Of a stretch of DNA of 64,000 nt, positions 48,107-55,911 are shown piece by piece; position 1 is the first letter of the stretch; each line of letters begins with the position of its first letter. The stretch is from Prauserella endophytica (GTDB taxonomy: Bacteria; Actinomycetota; Actinomycetes; Mycobacteriales; Pseudonocardiaceae), in NCBI RefSeq assembly GCF_005146945.1, contig NZ_SWMS01000001.1:310001-374000 (forward strand). The letters run 5' to 3'. A program made the translations under genes and the position numbers. The notes below the pieces were generated by a model that saw nothing but the letters and a program-made list of their open reading frames with translations, had not been told where the DNA came from and did not search any database.

Positions 48107-48334
48107 GCGCTCGGCACCGATCCTCGGGAACGGGTGGATCGAGAACAGCACCTCCACCGGCACCTCGAAGTACTCCGCCATGCGCAGCGCGAGGTACAGG
48201 CTCGGGCTGTACTCGCCGCGCTCGAGGTAGCCCACCGTCTGGTAGTGCACCCCGAGCGCCTCGGCGAGCTGCCGCCTGCTGACCCCGCGTTCCGCGCGGA
48301 GCACCGCGATGCGGTTGTAGATGGTCTCGCTCAT
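48098..48334 (-). CDS. Small XRE-type regulator
   Basis: The 78-residue protein is one helix-turn-helix domain (IAVLRAERGVSRRQLAEALG, VHYQTVGYLERGEYSPSLYL). Such short HTH_3 proteins commonly control the transporter operons that encode them. The ATG overlaps the permease stop (TGATG). Direct TATGTC repeats near 50142 and 50190, at the operon promoter, are candidate binding sites. Confidence 0.9.
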   Translation of the reverse strand: MSETIYNRIAVLRAERGVSRRQLAEALGVHYQTVGYLERGEYSPSLYLALRMAEYFEVPVEVLFSIHPFPRIGAERSA

Positions 48335-49185
48335 CACGCGATCCTCTGCAATGCCTTCTCCCTGCGTGCCGCCACGCTCGAACCGGACTCCCTGCGTGCC
48401 ATCCGGCGCAACACCATGGGTGCCACAACCAATCCGATCACAGCCCACACCCCGAGCACACCGGCGGTCTCCCAGTGCCGCCACGACTCGCTGATCTCCA
48501 CGGCCTGCATGCCGTCCGGCAGTAGCGCGGAGCGCATGCCGAGGCCGAGCCAGTAGATGGGGAACACCTGCGCGATCCACTGCAGCCACTCGGGGAACCC
48601 GGTGATGGGGTAGAAGATCCCCGAAATCGCCACCAGGCCCATGATGGGCAACATCACCGCGCCGAGGTTGCGGGCATTGGGGAACAGCGAGCCGACGATC
48701 GCGCCGAGCGGCATGGTCGCGACGAGCCCGAGCACCAGCACCCACAGCAGGGTCAGCCATGCGCCGACGTCGCCGAGGTCGAGGCCGGCGAACAGGAAAA
48801 CGCCGGGGACGAGCACGATGGCGACGTTGATGAGCGCCGTTCCCGAGATCATCACGATCTTGCCGACGAGATAGCCGAGCATGCCGCCGGGCACGGCTTT
48901 CGCCCGCAGGAGCGTCCCGTCCTCGCGTTCGATGGTGAGGATCTGGGCGAGGTTGACCAGGCTGCTGAACGCGACGCTGACGCCGAGCACGCTCGGCAGC
49001 GTCATCGTGCCGCGCGAGAACTCCGTGCCGGGAATCGTCGAGCCGCGCATCAGCGTCATGACGACGAGCAGCGCGACCGCGGGGAACAGGTATCCCCACA
49101 GGTCCTGGAAGTTGGTGAACGTCTGGCGCAGTTCGATCCGCCCGCGCCTGATCCCCGCCCTGATCGCGGCCGCTGTCGGGTTCAT
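48334..49185 (-). CDS. ABC-2 type transporter permease
   Basis: The 283-residue protein has six membrane helices and the ABC-2 layout (FTNFQDLWGYLFPAVALLVV, EREDGTLLRAKAVP between helices, FYPITGFPEWLQWIAQVFPI near the end). It pairs with the upstream ATPase (4-bp ATGA overlap) to form an exporter. The substrate is unknown; drugs, lipids or peptides are usual for this class. Confidence 0.9.
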   Translation of the reverse strand: MNPTAAAIRAGIRRGRIELRQTFTNFQDLWGYLFPAVALLVVMTLMRGSTIPGTEFSRGTMTLPSVLGVSVAFSSLVNLAQILTIEREDGTLLRAKAVPGGMLGYLVGKIVMISGTALINVAIVLVPGVFLFAGLDLGDVGAWLTLLWVLVLGLVATMPLGAIVGSLFPNARNLGAVMLPIMGLVAISGIFYPITGFPEWLQWIAQVFPIYWLGLGMRSALLPDGMQAVEISESWRHWETAGVLGVWAVIGLVVAPMVLRRMARRESGSSVAARREKALQRIA

Positions 49186-50168
49186 CGGTTCCTCTTCTCG
49201 AAAGACCGGGCGGCGGCCTCCTGGTCGCCTGCTTCGAAGTCCCGCACGAGTGCCAGGTAGGTGTCCTCGAGCGACGCCCTGCGCACCTCGAGGTCGGCGA
49301 TCTCCTGGCCGTACTGGGCGAAAAGCTGTCGGACGAAGCCGGTCGCGTCGCTCGTGGAGTGCACGAACAGGTCGCCGTCGCGGCTCCACCGCACCTCGGC
49401 CTCGGTGGCCATCCGCCGGGAGAGCGCGTCGGCCGAGCCGTCGGCGATGATCGTTCCGCCCGCGAGCACGAGGATGCGGTCGGCGAGCTTCTCCGCCTCG
49501 TCCAGGTCGTGTGTGGTCAGCAGGATCGTGGTGTCGTCCAAATCGGACAGCCGGTGGACAAGGTCGTGGAACTCCCTGCGGGCGTGGGGATCGAAGCCGG
49601 CCGTCGGCTCGTCGAGGAAAAGCAGCTCCGGCCTGCCCACGATGCCGATCGCGACGTCGAGCCTGCGGCGCTGCCCGCCGGAGAGCTGGCTCGCCTTCTT
49701 GTGCGCATGCTCGGTGAGACCCACCGCGGCGACGAGCTGGTCGACGTTCCAAGGCTTGCCGTATGGCTCGTAGTAGGTGCCGAGGTGCTGCAGGAGTTCC
49801 CGCACGCGCCACTTGCTGTGGTCGCGCCACGACTGCAGCACCACGCCGATCCGTGCGCGCCAGGCCTCGTCGCCTGCCGCCGGGTCGGTGCCGAGGACGC
49901 TGACCTCACCGGCCGAACGCATGCGGAAGCCTTCGAGTATCTCGATGGTCGTGGTCTTGCCCGCGCCGTTGGGCCCGAGCAGCGCGAGCACCTCGCCCCG
50001 GTTGGCGTGGAAGGTGACCCCGCGCAGCACGTCCACCGTGCCGTAGCGCATGCGCAGGTCACGGACGTCGAGCGCGCGTTCGGCTCCGGGTTCGGTGTGC
50101 GGTGTGCGGTGTGCGGTGTGGGCACACTCAGCTCGCCCACGGACATATTGGTACCCCCAATGATCCAA
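49182..50168 (-). CDS. ABC transporter ATP-binding protein
   Basis: It contains Walker A ALLGPNGAGKTTTIEILEGF, Q-loop VLQSW, signature LSGGQRRRLDVAIGI, Walker B LLFLDEPTAGFD and H-loop LTTHDLDEAE, plus a C-terminal DUF4162-like segment. The conserved domain begins ALDVRDLRMRYG. The only in-frame start before it is a TTG at 50168 with a weak ribosome site. ATGs at 50146 and 50194 are in another frame, separated from the domain by a 4 x 7-bp repeat. Gain of one repeat would put them in frame, so the gene may be phase-variable. Confidence 0.85.
   Translation of the reverse strand: MDHWGYQYVRGRAECAHTAHRTPHTEPGAERALDVRDLRMRYGTVDVLRGVTFHANRGEVLALLGPNGAGKTTTIEILEGFRMRSAGEVSVLGTDPAAGDEAWRARIGVVLQSWRDHSKWRVRELLQHLGTYYEPYGKPWNVDQLVAAVGLTEHAHKKASQLSGGQRRRLDVAIGIVGRPELLFLDEPTAGFDPHARREFHDLVHRLSDLDDTTILLTTHDLDEAEKLADRILVLAGGTIIADGSADALSRRMATEAEVRWSRDGDLFVHSTSDATGFVRQLFAQYGQEIADLEVRRASLEDTYLALVRDFEAGDQEAAARSFEKRNR
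50093..50120. repeat. Heptanucleotide tandem repeat (CGGTGTG) x 4
   Basis: Four perfect 7-bp units lie in the 5' end of the ABC ATPase frame (coding for HTAHRTPHT). Because seven is not a multiple of three, copy-number change would shift the reading frame. Confidence 0.9.
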
Positions 50169-50262
50169 GTCTTCTGTTGTTCGATAGCAGACATACTACA
50201 TATGAACGCACTCCTGTGGCAGGGGATTCACGTGCGGTCTGGTCTGGTTCACTGTCCGACCT

Positions 50263-50793
50263 ATGCGAAGACTGCTTTTGCTCGGCGCCGTGGCCGCGGC
50301 TCTGACCGGCTGCTCCGGCACGGGTTCCGGCGACGGGGGACAGTCGTCGGAGCCGGTGCCGTCCCCGGCGCCCACCTCGGCTCAGTTGCCCCCGGAGCCC
50401 GAGCCGGTGGCCGACGGGCCATGCCCGTACCTGGACACCGACGAGGTCGCGCAGACCAACGGGCAGCAGGTGGACCAGGTTCGCGTCTCGGCGGAGCAGC
50501 CGCACCCCTCGTGCTTCTTCTACCGCCCGGACGGCGAGATCCAACTCACGGTCCGTGTCTATTCCGGTGACCCGAAAATGGCGGTCGGTCTGGTCGACAA
50601 GGCCGCTCCGGTCGACACCTCGAACCCGGCTTCGCAGCCACCTGGCTGGGAGGGCGGGTACGAGGCGGCTGAGGAAGGCGCCGTCTACGCGGTGGCGAAG
50701 GGTGGCGATGCCGTCATCGTGACGACGAACCAGCAACAGAGCGTGAAAGCTCGGGAGATCGCCACGCAGGCGATTTCCGGACTCGGGTTCTGA
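50263..50793 (+). CDS. DUF2020 lipoprotein
   Basis: The 176-residue protein begins with a lipoprotein signal (MRRLLLLGAVAAALTGC; lipobox LTGC, Cys 17 lipidated), then a Ser/Pro-rich linker and a DUF2020 domain (CPYLDTDEVAQTNGQQVDQV, HPSCFFYRPDGEIQLTVRVY). Two cysteines may form a disulfide. It is anchored outside the membrane and its function is unknown. It is divergent from the ABC operon. Confidence 0.8.
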   Translation: MRRLLLLGAVAAALTGCSGTGSGDGGQSSEPVPSPAPTSAQLPPEPEPVADGPCPYLDTDEVAQTNGQQVDQVRVSAEQPHPSCFFYRPDGEIQLTVRVYSGDPKMAVGLVDKAAPVDTSNPASQPPGWEGGYEAAEEGAVYAVAKGGDAVIVTTNQQQSVKAREIATQAISGLGF

Positions 50794-50978
50794 GAGTGAT
50801 CGTCGGATACCACTGCGTGCAGGCGAAGTTGATCTTGTACTAGTCTTGCGCGCACGCGCAGGCACCCAGGGACCGGCGCCTCTTCCGGTGTACCCCCGAA
50901 AGGACCATCGGAGGGTGCGGACGGCCCCCTGCGAAACTCCAAAATCGTTGATCTCGAAGTGACGAAGGATAGGAATCC

Positions 50979-51425
50979 GTGGCTAGCACTCTCAAGGAAG
51001 CCCTGCTCGACTCCAGCCGTCGGCCGACCGTCGTGACCGAACTGCAGACCCTGATCGACGAGGAGGTGTCGGAGAAGGGCGGTGTTTCCGGCGCTGTCGT
51101 GAAGACCGGCTACGCGGCCGTCAAGAAGATCAAGCCGGGCATCATCGGCTCCGCCGTGGACAGCCTGCTCGACGACTTCGTCGTGGCCCTCGAGCCGTTC
51201 TATGCCGACTTCCAGTCCAAGGGTGGCGGCGACTTCGGCGCCTACCTGCCGACGCGGTCGAGCGAGGCCGCCGACGCGCTGCTGTCGGTCACCGACGCGC
51301 GTGCCGAGAAGAGCAGCCGCGACAGCATCAAGAAGGTCTACGGCAAGCTCCGCCCCAAGGGCAAGGAGAACGTCGAGGAGGCCCTGCCGCGCCTCGGCCA
51401 GCTGATCAACAAGCACGCTTCCTGA
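50979..51425 (+). CDS. DUF6918 family protein
   Basis: The 148-residue, soluble, mostly helical protein (LKEALLDSSRRPTVVTELQT, GYAAVKKIKPGIIGSAVDSL, PRLGQLINKHAS) matches the actinobacterial family DUF6918. There are no catalytic motifs. GAAGGATAGGA precedes the GTG start. A 185-bp upstream region contains only promoter-like DNA. It is followed by a strong hairpin. Confidence 0.75.
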   Translation: MASTLKEALLDSSRRPTVVTELQTLIDEEVSEKGGVSGAVVKTGYAAVKKIKPGIIGSAVDSLLDDFVVALEPFYADFQSKGGGDFGAYLPTRSSEAADALLSVTDARAEKSSRDSIKKVYGKLRPKGKENVEEALPRLGQLINKHAS

Positions 51426-51441
51426 CGCGAGCGCGTACGAA

Positions 51442-51471
51442 CGAGGCCCCCTCCGCGCGGAGGGGGCCTCG
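51442..51471. terminator. Perfect palindromic bidirectional terminator
   Basis: CGAGGCCCCCTCCGC and GCGGAGGGGGCCTCG form a 15-bp perfect stem between convergent stops, followed on the plus strand by TCGTGTTCG. Confidence 0.8.
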
Positions 51472-51491
51472 TCGTGTTCGTACCCAGTTGG

Positions 51492-52259
51492 TCAGGACTT
51501 CTTCTGCTGCTGCGCGCTGGACGACGCCTGGCCGTTGCGCTGCGCGGCGGTCTTGGCGCCGGAGGGCGACTCCGACTTCGCGGCCGACGGCTTGGCCGGG
51601 CCGGGCTTCTCCTCCGTCGCGTTGGCGGACGGGGCCGGCTTCGGCGCGTCGGTGCTGCGCGGCGGCGCGGGCGCGACCGGCGGCTCCGGCTTCGAGCGCA
51701 GCGCGTAGGCCACGGCCGCCCCCACCGCGGCGAAGCCGATCAGCCACGGCAGCTTCCTGCGCTTCTTCTTCTCGCCGCTGGCGGCGACCTTCGCCTCCGC
51801 CATGGCTGCCTTGAAGTCCTTCTTCGCGTTCTTGAAGTCCTTCTTGGCCTTCCGCTTGGACTGGCCTGCCGACTTCGCGGCCTGGATCGCGGCCTTCTTG
51901 GCCTTGCGACCCGGCGCGCGCAGCTCCTCGCGGCGCTCGGCCGCGATCTTGCGAGCCTGCTTGGCGCTCTTCGCCACGTCCTTGCGGGTCCGCTTGGCCT
52001 GGGCGGCCAGCTTCTTGCGGGTGCGGCGAGAGGTCTTCGCGAACTCCTTGCGCGCTGCCTCGGTGCCCTCGGTCAGCCTGTGCTCGGCCACCTGTGCGGC
52101 GTGCGCCGCCGCCTCTGCGCTGACCTTGCCCACGTCGAGAGCCCGTTTTCTCAGGTTGCGCGAGCCGTTCTTGACGGACTCACCCGCCGTTTCCGCGGTT
52201 CGAGCCATCGCCTTCACCTCGTCAATCGTTGGTTTTCCGGTGTTGCGCTTGTTACCCAT
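51492..52259 (-). CDS. Lys/Ala-rich histone-like membrane protein
   Basis: The 255-residue protein has an extremely basic N-terminal 165 residues built of KxxKK/RxxRK heptad-like repeats (RKKLAAQAKRTRKDVAKSAK and similar), one transmembrane helix (LPWLIGFAAVGAAVAYAL, residues about 168-186) and a disordered Pro/Ser/Ala tail. The basic part resembles histone-H1-like or HupB tails and could bind DNA or the acidic cell wall. No known domain is recognised. An ATG 17 codons downstream is an alternative start. Confidence 0.7.
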   Translation of the reverse strand: MGNKRNTGKPTIDEVKAMARTAETAGESVKNGSRNLRKRALDVGKVSAEAAAHAAQVAEHRLTEGTEAARKEFAKTSRRTRKKLAAQAKRTRKDVAKSAKQARKIAAERREELRAPGRKAKKAAIQAAKSAGQSKRKAKKDFKNAKKDFKAAMAEAKVAASGEKKKRRKLPWLIGFAAVGAAVAYALRSKPEPPVAPAPPRSTDAPKPAPSANATEEKPGPAKPSAAKSESPSGAKTAAQRNGQASSSAQQQKKS

Positions 52260-52342
52260 CCTGCCCCTTTCCGGCCGATCTCGCCGCAGATGGCACGATG
52301 AATCGCGTGACTGCGAGCAACCAAGCCCCGGCGGGAGCCAAC

Positions 52343-52855
52343 ATGAAGGCCACTCTGCACACGAACCGAGGCGACATCGTGATCAGCCTCTTCCCTGATC
52401 ACGCGCCCAAGACCGTCGCCAACTTCGTCGGCCTCGCGGACGGCACCAAGGAGTACACGCAGCCCAACGCCAAGGGCGAGAAGTCGGGCCCGTTCTACGA
52501 CGGCGCGATCTTCCACCGCGTGATCGACGGCTTCATGATCCAGGGTGGTGACCCCACGGGCACCGGTCGTGGCGGCCCCGGCTACAAGTTCGGCGACGAG
52601 TTCCACCCGGAGCTGCAGTTCAGCAAGCCGTACCTGCTGGCCATGGCCAACGCGGGACCGGGAACCAACGGCTCCCAGTTCTTCATCACGGTCGCGCCGA
52701 CACCGCACCTGAACTTCAAGCACACGATCTTCGGTGAGGTCGCCGACCAGCCCTCGCGCGACGTCGTGGACACGATCGCGCGCACCGCGACGGGCCCGGC
52801 CGACAAGCCGCTGGAGGACGTCGTCATCGAGCGTGTCTCCGTCGAGCAGGGCTGA
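52343..52855 (+). CDS. ppiA: Peptidyl-prolyl cis-trans isomerase (cyclophilin type)
   Basis: The 170-residue cyclophilin has the catalytic Arg in FHRVIDGFMIQGGDPTGTGR, then NAGPGTNGSQFFITVAPTPH, the cyclosporin-binding core. There is no signal peptide, so it is cytoplasmic. GGCGGGAG supports the ATG used; a GTG at 52307 would add twelve residues and, by comparison with mycobacterial PpiA, is also possible. It helps fold proteins at proline bonds. Confidence 0.95.
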   Translation: MKATLHTNRGDIVISLFPDHAPKTVANFVGLADGTKEYTQPNAKGEKSGPFYDGAIFHRVIDGFMIQGGDPTGTGRGGPGYKFGDEFHPELQFSKPYLLAMANAGPGTNGSQFFITVAPTPHLNFKHTIFGEVADQPSRDVVDTIARTATGPADKPLEDVVIERVSVEQG

Positions 52856-52902
52856 CGGCCGCACGCTGACGGGGTGGGAAAACGGGTAGGTTGGACAGCA
52901 CT

Positions 52903-53850
52903 GTGAGCCAACCTCCGTACCCGCCCCAGTACGGGCAGCCGTCCCAGCAGGAGGCGCTGCCCGGATGCTGGTGGCATCCCAACCGGCAGACCGGTCTGCG
53001 CTGTGTCAGGTGCAACCGGCCTGCCTGCCCGGACTGCCTGCGTGAGGCGTCCGTCGGCTACCAGTGCGTCGACTGTGTGCAGGCAGGGCAGCAGCAACAG
53101 CGCGCCAAGGCCACGCAGTACCGCAGGGCAGGCTACGGCGCCCGCACCGTCGCGGGCGCCCGCGTGTCCCAGCGGGCCGTGGTGACGCCGCTGCTCATCG
53201 CGATCAACGTGCTCGTCTACGTGGTCACGGTGGTGCAGGCCGGCGGCGACCCGATGAACAACAACGACGCGCCGCTGTTCGCCGACGGGGTGCTGTGGCC
53301 CATCGGCATCGTCGCGGGAGACGAGTGGTGGCGCCTGCTCACCAGTGGGTTCCTGCACTACGGGCTGCTCCACATCGCGATGAACATGCTCGCGCTGTGG
53401 GTGCTCGGCCGGGACCTGGAGGTCCTGCTCGGCAAGGTGCGTTTCCTCGCCGTGTACTTCGTGTCGATGCTCGGCGGCGCTGCGGCGGTGTTCGCCTTCG
53501 GCGAGACCAACACGGGCACGGCGGGCGCCTCGGGCGCCATCTACGGGCTGATGGGCGCGATCCTGATCGCCGTGCTGCGGCTCCGGCTCAATCCCACGTC
53601 GGCCATCGGCATCATCGTGCTGAACATCGTGCTGAGCGTGTCGATCCCCGGGATCTCGCTGCTCGGCCATGTCGGCGGGCTCGTGGTCGGCGCGCTGGCG
53701 ATGATCGCGATGGTCTACGCGCCGGAGAAGCAGCGCACGGCCTACCAGGTCGGCACGATCGTGGTGCTCACGGCTGCGCTGATCGGTCTGCTGGTGTACC
53801 GCGACTCACAGCTCTCCTCGGAGCTGTGCGCGCTGTACCGCGTCTGCTAG
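52903..53850 (+). CDS. Rhomboid family intramembrane serine protease with zinc-finger N-terminus
   Basis: The 315-residue protein has an N-terminal B-box-like zinc finger (CWWHPNRQTGLRCVRCNRPA, CPDCLREASVGYQCVDC) and seven membrane helices. The rhomboid motifs are all present: HYGLLHIAMNMLALW, the nucleophile in GASGAIYGLMG and the His in GHVGGLVVGAL. It should cleave membrane proteins; substrates are unknown. The GTG start is preceded by an in-frame TTG four codons upstream. It converges on the PH gene with 1 bp between stops. Confidence 0.92.
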   Translation: MSQPPYPPQYGQPSQQEALPGCWWHPNRQTGLRCVRCNRPACPDCLREASVGYQCVDCVQAGQQQQRAKATQYRRAGYGARTVAGARVSQRAVVTPLLIAINVLVYVVTVVQAGGDPMNNNDAPLFADGVLWPIGIVAGDEWWRLLTSGFLHYGLLHIAMNMLALWVLGRDLEVLLGKVRFLAVYFVSMLGGAAAVFAFGETNTGTAGASGAIYGLMGAILIAVLRLRLNPTSAIGIIVLNIVLSVSIPGISLLGHVGGLVVGALAMIAMVYAPEKQRTAYQVGTIVVLTAALIGLLVYRDSQLSSELCALYRVC

Positions 53851-53851
53851 G

Positions 53852-54280
53852 TCAAGCGGGCCGGAGGGCCAGCAGCTCGTCGTGCACGTCGCGCGGGTCG
53901 GCGCCCAGCTCCAGCCAGCCGAGCACCACCAGTTCATCGCTCTCCAGCTCCAGCACCGCCACGTCGCGCCCCAGCCTGCGGGTGGTGGCGAGCCGAAGCT
54001 CCACCTCGTTCCAGTCGAGCCGCCTCGTGCCGCCGAGGGTGCGCACGCGAAGGCCCCACGCGTCGGCGGCGAGCCGGGGGCGCACGAACGTTCCGTGTGC
54101 CGCGCCGACGGCCAGTGCGGCCGTGCCGACGCCGAGCAGCACGGCGCCCGGCCGGTCGCCGGTGAGCGCGAAAACGGCGGTGGCCCCGCCCGCGAGGACG
54201 GCCAGCAGCCAGCCGACCGCTACCAGACCCGTGCTCGGCGCCCATCTAGGGGTGGAGTTATCCACAGGGGTTATCCACAC
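53852..54280 (-). CDS. PH domain-containing membrane protein
   Basis: The 142-residue protein has two hydrophobic helices (VAVGWLLAVLAGGATAVFAL; AVLLGVGTAALAVGAAHGTF) and a short bacterial PH-like domain (WGLRVRTLGGTRRLDWNEVE). The family is conserved beside crgA in Actinobacteria (Rv0010c-like) and is uncharacterised. The GTG start and first codons overlap two perfect DnaA boxes. Confidence 0.8.
   Translation of the reverse strand: MWITPVDNSTPRWAPSTGLVAVGWLLAVLAGGATAVFALTGDRPGAVLLGVGTAALAVGAAHGTFVRPRLAADAWGLRVRTLGGTRRLDWNEVELRLATTRRLGRDVAVLELESDELVVLGWLELGADPRDVHDELLALRPA
54258..54279 (+). promoter_or_regulatory. Tandem DnaA boxes at the start of the PH-domain gene
   Basis: Two perfect TTATCCACA copies (54258-54266 and 54271-54279) lie in the same orientation, 13 bp apart, overlapping the first seven codons. 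Confidence 0.65.
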
Positions 54281-54344
54281 TGGGGATTAGTCACACTGTT
54301 GTAATTCGCTGTCAAGCGGCCGTTCGGCTGAGCCGTACCGGCCG

Positions 54345-54611
54345 TCAGCGCCAGCGCATCGTCATCAGCAGACCGCTGATCATGAGCGCGAAGCCGATGG
54401 CGAAGTTCCAGTTGCCCAGCTCGAGCATGAACGACAGCTTGTCGCCCGCGAGGTAGTTGACCACGAGCCAGGCGAGACCGAGGAGCATCAAGCCGAACAT
54501 CACGATCTTGTAGATCAGCGGCGAAGGACCGGCTGCGCGCACCTTCACCGGCGTGCGGCGATCGGCAGGCGGGGTATACGCCGTCTTCTTGCGGACCTTG
54601 GACTTGGGCAT
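54345..54611 (-). CDS. crgA: Cell division protein CrgA
   Basis: The 88-residue protein has the start MPKSKVRKKTAYTP, two membrane helices (IYKIVMFGLMLLGLAWLVVN; NFAIGFALMISGLLMTMRWR) and the conserved YLAGDKLSFMLELGNWNF between them. CrgA links FtsZ/FtsI/FtsQ and controls septum formation in Actinobacteria. The shorter ATG was chosen to match family length. Confidence 0.95.
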   Translation of the reverse strand: MPKSKVRKKTAYTPPADRRTPVKVRAAGPSPLIYKIVMFGLMLLGLAWLVVNYLAGDKLSFMLELGNWNFAIGFALMISGLLMTMRWR

Positions 54612-54746
54612 GGGAGTCCTCGCGTGGCTGTCGGGCAAATCCGCGGCAGAACGCAACTGCCGCCACCTGAACACGTTAACGTAATCGAGCAGGCGCTAGA
54701 ACCGGGGAGCGAGCGCCGGACCAGCAGATCGCGATGAGGAGCTCGC

Positions 54747-55727
54747 TTGTCGAGGTACGAGGAGCCGGAGACGCGGGAGATCCCGATCCCGGACTTCAGC
54801 CGCCGCCCCGCCGGTCCACCGAGGCGGCCGCGACAGCAACAACCGCCCCAGCGCCCGCCGCGGCGCCCGGACTCGAACCACCGCCAGCCACCGCCCACAC
54901 GGCCGCCAGCGCCGCCCGCGAAGTCGGAGGGCGGCGGCTCGGCAGGCCGCACCATCGTGCGCACGTTCGGCGAGGTCCTGATCACGCTCGGCGTGGTGGT
55001 GCTGCTGTTCGTCGTCTACGAGCTGTACGTGACCAACTGGATGTCCGGCAAGCTCCAGGACCAGGCCAGCGCCGATCTCGACGCCGAGTGGGCGAACGAG
55101 CGGGAGCTGCACGCCGAGCCGCTCGACGGCAAGGCGTTCGCCCGCATCTACATCCCGTCGTTCGGAGCCGACTGGAACTTCACCGTCCAGCAGGGCGTGG
55201 ACTCCGAGACGCTGGAGATCGGGCCAGGGCACTACAAGACCACGGCGATGCCGGGCGAGCCGGGCAACATGGGCGTCGCCGGGCACCGGGTGGGCAAGGG
55301 CGCCCCCTTCAACGACCTCGACCTGCTGAACTCGTGCGACGCGATCGTGATCGAGACGGCCGACAGCTTCTACGTCTACCGCGTGCTGCCGATGGCCGAC
55401 GAGGCCGCGGGCTGGGCCGAGGGCAAGGGCCGTGACCCGAAGTGCGCGAACGTCGCCCCGTTGCGCGACCGGGACGGCGCCTACGCCGAGACGGTGGGCC
55501 GCGTGATCGTCACTCCTGGCCGAGGCGATGCCGTGGCGCCCGTGCCGTACCAGCCCGCCGACGTGCTGCCCAAGGCGTCGCAGGCGGCCCTGCTCACGCT
55601 CACCACGTGTCATCCGCGGTTCTCCGACCGGGAGCGCATGATCATCCACTCGGTGCTGACCAACCAGCTCAAGAAGCAGCCAGGGGCGGGCTACGACGAT
55701 CTGCTCGCCGAGATCGGGGAGGCCTGA
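54747..55727 (+). CDS. Class E sortase
   Basis: The 326-residue protein has a Pro/Arg-rich cytoplasmic N-terminus, one membrane anchor (GEVLITLGVVVLLFVVYELY) and a sortase domain with the catalytic His in MGVAGHRVGKGAPFNDLDLL, Cys in LLTLTTCHPRFSDRERMIIH and a following Arg. Class E sortases attach surface proteins with LAXTG-type signals to peptidoglycan; aerial-structure proteins in Streptomyces are examples. The start is a TTG after GAGGAGCTCGC. The stop overlaps the next ATG by one base. Confidence 0.92.
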   Translation: MSRYEEPETREIPIPDFSRRPAGPPRRPRQQQPPQRPPRRPDSNHRQPPPTRPPAPPAKSEGGGSAGRTIVRTFGEVLITLGVVVLLFVVYELYVTNWMSGKLQDQASADLDAEWANERELHAEPLDGKAFARIYIPSFGADWNFTVQQGVDSETLEIGPGHYKTTAMPGEPGNMGVAGHRVGKGAPFNDLDLLNSCDAIVIETADSFYVYRVLPMADEAAGWAEGKGRDPKCANVAPLRDRDGAYAETVGRVIVTPGRGDAVAPVPYQPADVLPKASQAALLTLTTCHPRFSDRERMIIHSVLTNQLKKQPGAGYDDLLAEIGEA

Positions 55728-55888
55728 TGTACGGCTGGATCTGGCGACACCTGCCCGGCCCGCTGGCCGTGCGCGTCCTGACCGCCGCCGTGCTCGTGCT
55801 CGGCGTCGTGGCGCTGCTGATGTTCGTGGTGTTCCCGTGGGCCGAGCCGATGCTGCCGTTCAACGACGTCGCCGTGGAACCCGAATGA
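55727..55888 (+). CDS. Small single-pass membrane protein after sortase
   Basis: The 53-residue protein starts MYGWIWRHLPGPLAVRVLTA and contains one helix (AAVLVLGVVALLMFVVFPWA) and an acidic end. Its ATG shares a base with the sortase stop (TGATG). It is co-encoded with the sortase in related actinobacteria by recollection; function unknown. Confidence 0.75.
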   Translation: MYGWIWRHLPGPLAVRVLTAAVLVLGVVALLMFVVFPWAEPMLPFNDVAVEPE

Positions 55889-55911
55889 CCCGTGACCGAT
55901 ACGCTGGCCGT

